Positions 1-9,478 of a DNA stretch of 34,049 nucleotides are shown here, one piece after another. Numbering within the stretch: the first letter of the stretch is position 1; each line of letters opens with the position of its first letter. A program made the position numbers and the translations under genes. The notes under the pieces are model-generated. The model saw only the letters and a list, made by a program, of their open reading frames with translations. It did not search any database and was not told where the DNA came from. The stretch spans positions 1 to 34,049 of the forward strand of contig DASYWD010000014.1 of assembly GCA_035936415.1 (NCBI GenBank), given 5' to 3'. The DNA comes from Longimicrobiaceae bacterium (lineage in GTDB: Bacteria; Gemmatimonadota; Gemmatimonadetes; Longimicrobiales; Longimicrobiaceae).

Positions 1-368
1 CCCACCGCCTCGGTGACCTCCCGCACCCCGGCCATGACCTCCGCCGCCGGGTCGCCCGCGTCGCCCGACGGGAGCGCCAGCGACACCAGCACGCCGATGG
101 GCCGGGCCGCCACGGCCGCCAGGTCGCTCAGCGCCGCCGCCGCGGCCCGGTAGCCGATCTCGCGGAACGACAGCCACTCGCGCCGGAAGTGCACCCCTTC
201 CACGCTCATGTCGCACGAGAGCGCGATCCCGTTCCCCGCTACCACCGCGCAGTCGTCGCCCACCCCCACGCGCACGTCGGGGCGCGGCTCCCCGGGGTTC
301 ACGACGAGGCGCCGGATGAGGTCGAACTCCGCCCCGCGGGCGAGGGGAAGGCCGTCGGTGGAGGACAC
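1..368 (-). CDS. thiL: Thiamine-monophosphate kinase ThiL, N-terminal part (cut by window edge)
   Basis: ThiL phosphorylates thiamine monophosphate to the active cofactor thiamine diphosphate with ATP, the last step of thiamine biosynthesis, in the cytosol. About 122 residues are visible before the left edge. They show the family N-terminus: GAEFDLIRRL near residues 13-22, the metal/ATP-binding GVGDDCAVV near 36-44, the substrate-binding DMSVEGVHF near 53-61, and GYRAAAAALSDLAA near 71-84. These match the AIR-synthase-like fold of ThiL. The GTG at 366-368 is chosen because it gives the usual short lead-in before EFDLIRRL; no clear ribosome site precedes it, so the start is uncertain. It lies downstream of acnA on the same strand, separated by about 260 bases that contain a hairpin and an interspersed repeat, so separate transcription is likely. 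Product is near certain, start is not. Confidence 0.87.
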   Translation of the reverse strand, partial: MSSTDGLPLARGAEFDLIRRLVVNPGEPRPDVRVGVGDDCAVVAGNGIALSCDMSVEGVHFRREWLSFREIGYRAAAAALSDLAAVAARPIGVLVSLALPSGDAGDPAAEVMAGVREVTEAV

Positions 369-448
369 GGTCGGGTGTGAGGGTGCGAGGTGGGGGAGGT
401 CAGGCGGAAGCGCCCGGGAGAGGATCGCCGAGGGCGCCTGCCTCGCCT

Positions 449-494
449 GCCGTTCCCCCTCTCCCTGGCAGGCGGAGGAGGGGCCCGGGTGGGG
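449..494. repeat. Interspersed palindromic element, copy 1
   Basis: This short element reads GCCGTTC, then CCCCTCTCCC, a short centre, then GGAGGGGCCCGGG and GGGG. The inverse orientation of a similar element lies at 12159-12210, in front of surE. Both have C-rich and G-rich arms that can pair and both begin with GCCGTTC. It sits in the otherwise empty 261-base gap between acnA and thiL. It resembles REP-like extragenic palindromes in structure; mobility is not shown. Confidence 0.5.
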
Positions 495-590
495 AAAAGA
501 TACCGGTTCGGAGGCTCCCGGGCGAGGGGGGAGCGCACCGGACGGGCCACGCCGTCCACGCGTGGCCGCCCTGAAGCAGCGCGGAGGGAA

Positions 591-613
591 CCGCTCCGGA
601 CGAACCGGAGCGG
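591..613 (-). terminator. Hairpin after acnA
   Basis: A perfect 9-bp stem, CCGCTCCGG with CCGGAGCGG and a 5-base loop, lies 17 bases past the aconitase stop codon. On the minus strand it is followed only by TTCCC, so it is either a weak intrinsic terminator or an mRNA 3'-end stabilising hairpin. Confidence 0.45.
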
Positions 614-629
614 CGCCCTGCGGAACGGC

Positions 630-3578
<2,949 letters not shown>

Positions 3579-3648
3579 CGTGGTCTCCATTCTGAATCCG
3601 GTACGTGCGCGGGGGCGCCCGGGCCCGGGCGTCGCGCCGCTCCCGGAC

Positions 3649-3677
3649 AGTTTAGCCGCCCGGCTGCGCGGCGGAAA
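3649..3677 (-). promoter_or_regulatory. Possible acnA promoter
   Basis: On the minus strand TTTCCG and TAAACT are separated by 17 bases, about 70 bases upstream of the acnA start. Both boxes are only partial matches to TTGACA/TATAAT (3 and 4 of 6), so this is a weak call within the acnA/cpn10 divergent gap. Confidence 0.3.
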
Positions 3678-3758
3678 GGCACGCCCGGCGGCGAAAGGGC
3701 AGCCTCGCCGCAAGTGTGGTTCCACGGGCGCGCGGGTGCGCCGCCGGGAGCGCGTCGC

Positions 3759-3764
3759 TATCTT
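3759..3764 (+). promoter_or_regulatory. Possible -10 box of the Cpn10 gene
   Basis: TATCTT, the same -10-like hexamer seen before larC, purN and the GAF-PAS kinase, stands 64 bases upstream of the Cpn10 start. No convincing -35 lies at the proper distance, and no CIRCE-type inverted repeat (the HrcA operator of many groES genes) is visible in the gap. Confidence 0.3.
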
Positions 3765-3828
3765 TCATCCCTTCCAGGTCCGCGCCCCAGGGCGGGACGC
3801 AGCCACGCCATCTCGTGACCGGAGCCAG

Positions 3829-4194
3829 ATGAGCCGGGAAGTGATCCTGATCGGCGACAAGGTGCTGATCAAGCCGGAAGAGAACGAGAAGACCCCGTCC
3901 GGCCTGTACCTGCCGCAGAGCGTGGCGGAGAAGGAGAAGGTGGGCGGCGGCTACGTGGTGAACGTGGGCCCCGGCTACCCCACCTCCGAGCCCGCCGGGG
4001 GCGACGGCGAGCCCTGGTCGCGCACCGCTTCGAAGACCGGGGTGCGCTACGTGCCGCTGCAGGCGTCCAAGGGCGACTATGCCATCTACCTCCGCCGCGA
4101 GGCCGTGGAGGTGGAGATCGACGACAGCGCCTACCTGATCGTCCCCCACGCCGCCATCCTCCTGCTGATCCGCGACCGGATCCCGCTTCCGTAG
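3829..4194 (+). CDS. groES: Cpn10/GroES-family co-chaperonin-like protein
   Basis: The 121-residue product has the Cpn10 opening: GDKVLIKPEENEKTPSGLYLP (first 20 positions matter: DKVLIKP, then the mobile-loop-like GLYLP), then GGGYVVNVGPG for the first barrel turns, and YLIVPHAAILLLI at the C-terminus in place of the usual EYLIMSESDILAI. GroES caps the GroEL cage during protein folding in the cytosol. It is longer than the usual 95-100 residues because of an insert after the GPG turn (about residues 47-68). GGAG stands 4 bases before the ATG. No groEL follows; the next gene is convergent. This lone, longer variant may be a second co-chaperonin, with the canonical groESL elsewhere. The family call is firm; partnership with GroEL is inferred. 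Confidence 0.82.
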   Translation: MSREVILIGDKVLIKPEENEKTPSGLYLPQSVAEKEKVGGGYVVNVGPGYPTSEPAGGDGEPWSRTASKTGVRYVPLQASKGDYAIYLRREAVEVEIDDSAYLIVPHAAILLLIRDRIPLP

Positions 4195-4219
4195 ACGCTT
4201 CGCGCAGGGACGACGCACC

Positions 4220-4251
4220 GCGCCCGCACCGGCAGGTTCCGGTGCGGGCGC
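4220..4251. terminator. Bidirectional terminator between Cpn10 gene and histidine kinase
   Basis: A perfect 13-bp GC-rich stem (GCGCCCGCACCGG with its complement) closes a 6-base loop CAGGTT, 25 bases after both the plus-strand Cpn10 stop and the minus-strand kinase stop. No long U tract follows on either side, but the position between convergent genes and the stem strength support termination in both directions. Confidence 0.7.
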
Positions 4252-4276
4252 TTCGCGTTGCGCACTCCCGGACTCC

Positions 4277-6049
4277 CTACTCCCCGACCGGAGCCCTCCC
4301 CGCCGGCAGGTGCAGCCGGAACGTCGATCCAGCCCCGGGGGTGCTCTCCACCGTCACCTGCCCGCCGAGCAGCTCCTCGGCGATCCGCCTCGACACGCTG
4401 AGGCCCAGTCCGGAGCCCTCCACCTCGCGGCTGGCGCTCTGGCGCACCTGCCAGAACGGGTCGAAGATGCGCTCCAGGTCGTCCGCCGCGATCCCGATCC
4501 CCGTATCCTCCACCGATACCAGGGTCCCCTCCCCCGCCTCCTCCACCCGGACGCGGATCCCACCCTCGCGGGTGAACTTCAGCGCGTTGGACAGGATGTT
4601 GGCGAGCACCTGGCGGATCCGGGCCGGGTCGCTGAACAGGGGGAGCGCGTCGGGACCCTCCAGCGACAGCATGAGCCCCTTGGCCGCGGCACCCGGCGCG
4701 ATCATGTCCGCCGCCTCGCGCGTGACCGCCACCAGGTCCATGGGCTCCGGGCGCGCCTCCGCCCGCCCGGCCTGGAGCTGCGAGAAGGTGAGGATCTCCT
4801 CCACCAGCGCAAGCTGGTGCCGGGCTGCGGCGCCGATCCGCTCCACGTGCTTGCGGTCGCCCTCGGGGACCGGCTCCGGAAGTCCCATCTCCAGCAGCTG
4901 CGCGTAGCCGAGGATGGCCGCGAGCGGCGTGCGCAGCTCGTGGCTCATCACGGCCAGGAAGTCGGTCTTGGCCCGGTTGGCCGCCTCCGCGTCCGCAGTG
5001 CGCACCTTGAGCTCCTCCACGGTGGCCTCCAGCTCCGCGGCCAGCGACTCGAGCTGCTCCTGCTGGCGGACGCGCTCGGTGACGTCGCGGGCGATCCCCG
5101 TGAAGAAGCGCCGCCCTCCCCGGGTGTACGCCCCGAAGCTGATCTCCAGCGCGATCTCGCGCCCGTCGCGGTGCAGCCCCGGCAGCTCGACCCCGTCCCA
5201 GGGGATCCGCCTCCGGCCCGTGGCGACGAAGTGCGCCATCCCCTGCTGGTGGGCTTCGCGCATCCGCTCCGGGATGAGCATGGACAGGCTCCGTCCGGCC
5301 AGCTCCTCCGGGCGGTAGCCGAAGATCCGTTCCACGGCCGGGTTGGCGTACTGGACGATGCTCTCCTCGTCGATGGCGAAGATCGCGTCCGAGGCGCTCT
5401 CGGCGTAGATTCGGAAGCGCTCCTCCGCTTCGCGGTGCGCGGCCTCCGCGGCCTCGCGCGCCTGGACCTGCTCCTGCGCCCGGTCGTAGAGCAGCGCGTT
5501 CTTTACGGCCATGGCAACGCGGTCGGCCACCACCTGCAGCAGGTACAGGTCGCGCGCGGTGAAGGTCCGCGGTGCGACCGTGCCCAGGTGCAGCACCCCC
5601 AGGAGGTCACCCTCCGCCAGGAGCGGCGCCACCATCATGGAGGAGAGCCGCTGCAGGCCGGGGCTTACGGTCTCGAACCGGGACACGTCGTCCACGATGA
5701 CCGGCTGTCGGCGCGCCGCCACCGCCCCCGTGATCCCCTGGCCCACGGGGATCTCCACCGGGTGCTCCAGCTCCTCTTCGAGCCCGCTGGAGGCGCGTAC
5801 CACCAGCGTGCTCCCCTCTTCCGAGCAAAGGAGGACGGTGGCCGCGTCCACGCCGAGGATCGCGCGGAGCCGGTCCAGCAGCTCCCGAAGAAGCTCCGGG
5901 AGCGTGAGGTGCGCCAGGATCGCCTCCGTGACGGCCTGCAGCGCGCGGAGGTGCTGGCGGACCTCCTCGGCGCTCAGCTCCGCCAGGATCTGGTCCGGCG
6001 CGGTCAGAGGAACCCGGAAACGTGGCTCGTCCGCGGCCTGGATCGTCAT
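4277..6049 (-). CDS. GAF-PAS sensor histidine kinase (soluble)
   Basis: The protein (590 residues) has no membrane segment, so it should sense a cytosolic cue. Domains in order: GAF about 40-186 (PVGQGITGAVAARRQPVIVDDV), PAS about 209-327 (SDAIFAIDEESIVQYANPAVERIFGY, ending in ITERV-like DVTERVRQQ), a coiled-coil linker 328-358, HisKA 360-430 with phospho-acceptor H370 in SHELRTPL, and HATPase_c with the N box about 479-491, DTGIGI at 515-520 and GSGLGL at 545-550. All catalytic motifs are intact. No receiver domain is fused and no response regulator is adjacent, so it is an orphan kinase here. The ligand is unknown. A TATCTT box lies about 60 bases upstream of the start; the ribosome site is weak. 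Confidence 0.9.
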   Translation of the reverse strand: MTIQAADEPRFRVPLTAPDQILAELSAEEVRQHLRALQAVTEAILAHLTLPELLRELLDRLRAILGVDAATVLLCSEEGSTLVVRASSGLEEELEHPVEIPVGQGITGAVAARRQPVIVDDVSRFETVSPGLQRLSSMMVAPLLAEGDLLGVLHLGTVAPRTFTARDLYLLQVVADRVAMAVKNALLYDRAQEQVQAREAAEAAHREAEERFRIYAESASDAIFAIDEESIVQYANPAVERIFGYRPEELAGRSLSMLIPERMREAHQQGMAHFVATGRRRIPWDGVELPGLHRDGREIALEISFGAYTRGGRRFFTGIARDVTERVRQQEQLESLAAELEATVEELKVRTADAEAANRAKTDFLAVMSHELRTPLAAILGYAQLLEMGLPEPVPEGDRKHVERIGAAARHQLALVEEILTFSQLQAGRAEARPEPMDLVAVTREAADMIAPGAAAKGLMLSLEGPDALPLFSDPARIRQVLANILSNALKFTREGGIRVRVEEAGEGTLVSVEDTGIGIAADDLERIFDPFWQVRQSASREVEGSGLGLSVSRRIAEELLGGQVTVESTPGAGSTFRLHLPAGRAPVGE

Positions 6050-6109
6050 GCGTCGTCGTTACGGTGGCTCGTGCACCCGGCCGTCGGCCGGAACAAACGG
6101 AGCAGTTGC

Positions 6110-6115
6110 AAGATA
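6110..6115 (-). promoter_or_regulatory. Possible -10 box of the GAF-PAS kinase gene
   Basis: TATCTTGC on the minus strand, 60 bases upstream of the kinase ATG, equals the larC -10 including the two following bases. A matching -35 is not visible at 16-18 bases. Confidence 0.32.
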
Positions 6116-6150
6116 GACGCCCGCCTGCCGCGCTTCCCGGAAGTCGACGC

Positions 6151-6182
6151 AAAACGGGGGCGCCCCCGCCGGAGCACCCCCG
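6151..6182 (-). terminator. Terminator after the CDF efflux gene
   Basis: On the minus strand CGGGGGTGC and GCGCCCCCG can form a 9-bp stem with one G-U pair around a 10-base loop, directly followed by TTTT. It sits about 53 bases beyond the CDF stop and upstream of the kinase promoter region. Confidence 0.55.
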
Positions 6183-6201
6183 CCTGTAACTGGTTCCCTT
6201 T

Positions 6202-6233
6202 CGCACTCCCGCACTCACGCACTTCCGCACTCC
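6202..6233. repeat. Four tandem 8-bp units CGCACTCC
   Basis: The units are CGCACTCC, CGCACTCA, CGCACTTC and CGCACTCC in exact register, abutting the stop codon of the CDF gene. The stretch is non-coding. A similar GCGCACTCCCGGACTCCC run occurs around 4259-4276 at the 3' end of the kinase gene. Confidence 0.7.
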
Positions 6234-6234
6234 G

Positions 6235-7179
6235 TCAGGCACACGCCTCGCACGTGGCCCGGAACTCCGGCGTCTCCACCTGGATCGTCATGTGGTGCAG
6301 CCCGAAGCGCTCGTGCAGCATCGCGTGCAGGGCGCTCAGGACCTCGCCGCCGGGACGGGCCCCCGCCCCGTCCCCCACCACCACGTGCGCGCTCATCGCG
6401 TCCATCCCGCTGGTGATGGTCCACACGTGCAGGTCGTGCACCTCCCCTACCCCGTCCACCTCCACCATCGCGGCGCGCACCGCCTCGACGTCGATGTGCC
6501 CCGGGGTCCCCTCCAGCAGGACCCCCACGCTCTCGCGCAGCAGGTGCCAGGACGAGTAGATCACCAGGATGCCGATCGCCACCGACACGGCCGGGTCCGC
6601 CCAGTACCACCCGAAGGCCCACACCAGCAGGCCGCCGGTGATGGCGCCCACGCTCCCCAGCGCGTCGGTGAGCAGGTGGAGCCAGGCTCCGCGCACGTTC
6701 AGGCTCTCGTCCTTGCCGCCGTGCAGCATCAGGAGCCCCACCACGTTCACCAGCAGGCCCCCGACGGCGATCGCCATCACCACCCCGCCCGCCACCGGCT
6801 GCGGCTCCCGGATGCGCTCCCACGCCTCCACGAAGATGAAGAGCGAGATGGCGATCAGGGTGGCCCCGTTCGCCAGCGCCGCCAGGATCTCCGTGCGGTA
6901 GTAGCCGTAGGTGCGCTGCGGGGTGGCCGGGCGCTGCGCGATCCAGATGGCGAAGAGCGAGAGCGCCAGCGCCCCCACGTCGGAGAGCATGTGTCCCGCG
7001 TCCGCCAGCAGCGCCAGCGAGTTGGCCCACCAGCCCCCCACCGCCTCCGCGACCATGTACGTGGCGGCCAGCGCCAGCGTGATCGTGAGGCGGCGGACGT
7101 TGCGCGCCCCGGCCGAGCCGTGCCCGTGGTGTCCGTGGCCGTGCGAGTGGCCGTGTCCGTGGTGGTGTCCCGCTCCCAT
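6235..7179 (-). CDS. Cation diffusion facilitator, zinc-type efflux (CzcD/ZitB-like)
   Basis: This inner-membrane antiporter (314 residues) exports Zn2+ and perhaps Co2+ or Cd2+ for protons. The first 20 residues hold ten histidines interspersed with glycine, a cytosolic metal-binding tail. Six membrane segments follow. The transport site is the pair of HxxxD motifs: H63/D67 in TM2 (LLADAGHMLSDV) and H168/D172 in TM5 (WLHLLTDALGSV). Histidine in both places is the usual zinc-selective pattern. The C-terminal cytosolic ferredoxin-like domain (about 227-314) includes HDLHVWTITSG and ends with a CEAC pair. GAGGAG stands just before the ATG. lgt lies upstream on the same strand with a 123-base gap. 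Metal specificity is inferred from the motifs only. Confidence 0.93.
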   Translation of the reverse strand: MGAGHHHGHGHSHGHGHHGHGSAGARNVRRLTITLALAATYMVAEAVGGWWANSLALLADAGHMLSDVGALALSLFAIWIAQRPATPQRTYGYYRTEILAALANGATLIAISLFIFVEAWERIREPQPVAGGVVMAIAVGGLLVNVVGLLMLHGGKDESLNVRGAWLHLLTDALGSVGAITGGLLVWAFGWYWADPAVSVAIGILVIYSSWHLLRESVGVLLEGTPGHIDVEAVRAAMVEVDGVGEVHDLHVWTITSGMDAMSAHVVVGDGAGARPGGEVLSALHAMLHERFGLHHMTIQVETPEFRATCEACA

Positions 7180-7302
7180 ATCGCTCCTCGAGTCCGTCCT
7201 CGCCTGGCCGGAATGAAAAAGCCCCCGCCCCCGGCCCGCAAGTGCGGTGCTCGTACGGACGGAGGCGTCGCCGCGCGCGGGCGTGGTGGTCGGGCCGGTC
7301 GC

Positions 7303-8292
7303 CTACCCCGCGAACCGCGTGGGAGAGTGCTGCGCCCGGCGCCAGCTCCACACCAGGATCGCCAGCCCGCCCAGGATCATCAGCACGCTCAGCGTCTGCC
7401 CCATGGTCAGCGGGCCCAGCACCGTCCCCAGCGGGTCGTCCGCGCTGCGGAACTGCGCGTCCGGCTGCCGGAATAGCTCCACGAAGCTGCGGAAGAGCCC
7501 GTACCCCACCAGGAAGATCCCGCCGAAGGTGCCGTCCGGGAGGCGGATCCCGCGACGGCGCGTCCAGGCGTACACCGCCCACAGGATGAGCCCCAACAGC
7601 AGCCCCTCGGTAAGGGCTTCGTAGAGCTGCGACGGGTGCCGGAGCGGCACCTGCTCGCGGACGGCCTCCCACGCCCCCGTCTCGTACGCGGCCTCGATGG
7701 CGCGCTCCCGCTCCCGCATGGGGAGTCCCTCCAGACGCAGGAGCCGGACCGCCGCCGGGTCCGTCGGGAAGCGCATCGCCCAGGGCACGTCCGGCTCGGC
7801 CACGCGGCCGTACAGCTCGCCGTTGACGAAGTTGGCGAGCCGGACGAAGAAGATCCCGAAGGGGACCGCCAGCGCCAGCCCGTCGCCCAGGTTGAAGAAG
7901 GGGATGCGGTGCTTCCGGGTGAACCACCAGGTGGCCAGGATCACCCCGAGCAGCCCCCCGTGGAAGGAGAGCCCGCCCTCCCAGATGCGGAAGATGCGCG
8001 CCGGGCTGGCCGCGAAGTCCGCGAAGTCGTAGAAGAGGATGTAGCCGAGGCGCCCCCCCAGGATCACCCCCAGCACCAGCGCGGTGATCAGGTCGCCCGC
8101 GGCGTCCGGCTCCATCCGCAGGAAGCCGGACTGCGCCAGGCGGCGCAGGATGACGTAGGCGACGAAGAACCCCGCCAGGTACCCGAGCCCGTACCAGCGG
8201 ACGTCGATGGGGCCGGGGAGGTCCAGCGCCACCGGGTCGATCCGGGGGAACGGGACCTCCAGGAGGAGCGAGGCGAGCGCCGTGGCCGTCAA
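7303..8292 (-). CDS. lgt: Prolipoprotein diacylglyceryl transferase Lgt
   Basis: Lgt moves the diacylglyceryl group of phosphatidylglycerol to the lipobox cysteine of prelipoproteins in the inner membrane, the first step of lipoprotein maturation. The 329-residue polytopic protein shows FPRIDPVALDL and WYGLGYLAGF at the start, GGRLGYILFYDF near 79-90, GGLSFHGGLLG with H111, and the signature RLANFVNGELYGR with R151 and E159 at the spacing of the essential R143/E151 of E. coli. The later GYGLFRSFVELFR holds the other conserved arginine. The start appears to be TTG, as the only start-type codon before the conserved PRIDP; no clear ribosome site is seen. It follows the TPR membrane protein by 43 bases and is probably co-transcribed with it. 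A predicted lipoprotein is encoded at 16.5 kb. Confidence 0.94.
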   Translation of the reverse strand: MTATALASLLLEVPFPRIDPVALDLPGPIDVRWYGLGYLAGFFVAYVILRRLAQSGFLRMEPDAAGDLITALVLGVILGGRLGYILFYDFADFAASPARIFRIWEGGLSFHGGLLGVILATWWFTRKHRIPFFNLGDGLALAVPFGIFFVRLANFVNGELYGRVAEPDVPWAMRFPTDPAAVRLLRLEGLPMRERERAIEAAYETGAWEAVREQVPLRHPSQLYEALTEGLLLGLILWAVYAWTRRRGIRLPDGTFGGIFLVGYGLFRSFVELFRQPDAQFRSADDPLGTVLGPLTMGQTLSVLMILGGLAILVWSWRRAQHSPTRFAG

Positions 8293-8335
8293 CGGGAGCC
8301 GGGGAGAGGGTGGCCGGGGAGGGAGCGCGCGGGCG

Positions 8336-9037
8336 TCACTTCGCCTGCGCGCGCGCCTCCGCCTCCGCGAGGCGCATCTCGTACACGGAGCGCTGGAACG
8401 AGCCCTCCTCGGTGGTCCCCAGGAGCCGGCGGTACAGCTCCGCCGCCCCGGCGAAGTCGCCCGCCTGCTGCCGCAGGAGCGCCGCCCCCTCCAGCGCCTC
8501 CTGGCGCAGGTAGTCGAGCTGTGCCGCGTCCGCCACGCGCAGGTACGCGTCGATGGCGGCCTGCCGGTTCCCCGCCTGGTTGTGGGCCGCAGCCAGGAGG
8601 AGCCCCCCCTGCGCGCCCACGACGGTGCGCGGCCCCTCGCCCATCTCCTGCAGGACCGCGACCGCCTTGGCGGGCTCGTTGGCCTCCAGGTGCAGGCGCG
8701 CCTGCATCAGGCGGGCCTGGTCGGCCTCCACGGTGCCGCCGAAGCGCCGCGAGAAGTCGCCCAGGTCGCGGAGCGCCAGCGTGGCGTTTCCGGAGGCCAC
8801 GGTCTGCTCCACTTGGGAGAGCTGGACCGCCGCGCGCTCCGCCCGCTGCTCGCGGTAGATGCGGTAGTAGAAGAGCCCGCCCACGACGATGAGCGCCGCC
8901 ACCGACACCGCGATCACGATCTTCGCGTTCCGGCGCGCCCACTCGGAGAACTGGATGGCGCGCGCCATCACGATGTCGTCGTTGTCGGGGCCGCGGGAGG
9001 TGTTCCTGGTGCGGGAGGCGACGGACGGGGAAGCCAT
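8336..9037 (-). CDS. Membrane-anchored TPR protein (YfgM/TPR_21-like)
   Basis: The protein has 233 residues. A short hydrophilic N-terminus (1-38) is followed by one membrane helix, about 39-58, and then helical TPR-like repeats to the end, ending in an Ala/Glu/Arg-rich helix. The layout, with cytosolic tail, single helix and exported TPR domain, is that of YfgM, an ancillary subunit at the Sec translocon and of periplasmic chaperone networks. The likeness is structural; the role here is inference. The ATG at 9037 has GAGGG just upstream. A good promoter lies 180 bases upstream, and lgt follows by 43 bases, so both may serve envelope protein export and maturation. Confidence 0.78.
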   Translation of the reverse strand: MASPSVASRTRNTSRGPDNDDIVMARAIQFSEWARRNAKIVIAVSVAALIVVGGLFYYRIYREQRAERAAVQLSQVEQTVASGNATLALRDLGDFSRRFGGTVEADQARLMQARLHLEANEPAKAVAVLQEMGEGPRTVVGAQGGLLLAAAHNQAGNRQAAIDAYLRVADAAQLDYLRQEALEGAALLRQQAGDFAGAAELYRRLLGTTEEGSFQRSVYEMRLAEAEARAQAK

Positions 9038-9215
9038 ATGCCCTCGGTGTATCGGTGTATCGGCCGGCGTGCCGTGAAGGCGCCGCGCAGGCCGGGGAGA
9101 TCGGGGTGTGGGGTCGCCGCGAGGTCTGCTGCGCGGACCCGGCGCCGGATACACGCGGGGGCCCCGGAAGGGTCCCGTGCAGCGGGGTGTCCCTGGCGCG
9201 AGAACAAACCAGAAA

Positions 9216-9243
9216 ATTAGCCGTGGTGCGCGGTCGGTGTCAA
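9216..9243 (-). promoter_or_regulatory. Promoter for the TPR protein-lgt unit
   Basis: Minus-strand TTGACA, a perfect -35, and GCTAAT (4 of 6) are 16 bases apart. The predicted leader is about 170 bases long. This explains part of the roughly 305-base non-coding stretch 9038-9342; the rest of it holds the tRNA terminator and no gene that I can see. Confidence 0.55.
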
Positions 9244-9292
9244 CCGCGGGCGGATGGCACGCGGTTGGCCGGGGGGAGCCCGCCGCCCGGGA

Positions 9293-9332
9293 ACGCAAAC
9301 GCCCGCAGGCGGCTGGCAGCCACCTGCGGGCG
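9293..9332 (-). terminator. Terminator of tRNA-Arg
   Basis: A 15-bp stem (arms at 9300-9314 and 9318-9332, loop of 3) lies 10 bases beyond the tRNA 3' end. Its single non-Watson-Crick position is G-U on the minus strand but C-A on the plus strand, so selection appears to act on the minus-strand RNA. TTTGCGTT follows. Confidence 0.75.
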
Positions 9333-9342
9333 TCGTCTCCAG

Positions 9343-9416
9343 TGCCCTCGGCGCGACTCGAACGCGCGACCCCAGGATTAGGAATCCTGTGCTCTATCCG
9401 ACTGAGCTACGAGGGC
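9343..9416 (-). tRNA. tRNA-Arg (anticodon CCT)
   Basis: The 74-base cloverleaf reads: acceptor GCCCTCG paired perfectly with CGAGGGC, D arm GCTC/GAGC, anticodon arm CAGGA-TTCCTAA-TCCTG with anticodon CCT, variable loop GGGTC, T arm GCGCG-TTCGAGT-CGCGC, and discriminator A. CCA is not encoded. It reads AGG codons, which are used in these genes. It has its own promoter and terminator, so it is a single-gene unit. Confidence 0.97.
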
Positions 9417-9449
9417 GGCCCCACGGGACAGGGTCCCGCGGAACGCCGA

Positions 9450-9478
9450 AATTTAGCGGATTCCGGGCCGAGGGTCAA
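9450..9478 (-). promoter_or_regulatory. Promoter of tRNA-Arg
   Basis: Minus-strand TTGACC and TAAATT are 17 bases apart, placing the start of transcription about 26 bases before the tRNA. The TGA inside the -35 box is also the stop codon of the upstream acidic-protein gene. Confidence 0.65.

Noticed and set aside
4310-6559. 749-codon plus-strand frame opposite the GAF-PAS kinase
   Set aside because: Shadow of the kinase gene; it runs across two genes and has no ribosome site or domains.
7121-7179. Short GTG-rich alternating repeat (forward strand) at the start of the CDF gene
   Set aside because: It simply encodes the His/Gly-rich N-terminus of the CDF protein.
7213-7240. T-run with a CCGCA/TGCGG mini-palindrome after lgt on the minus strand
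   Set aside because: The loop would be only two bases and the stem is not next to the T-run; not a convincing terminator.
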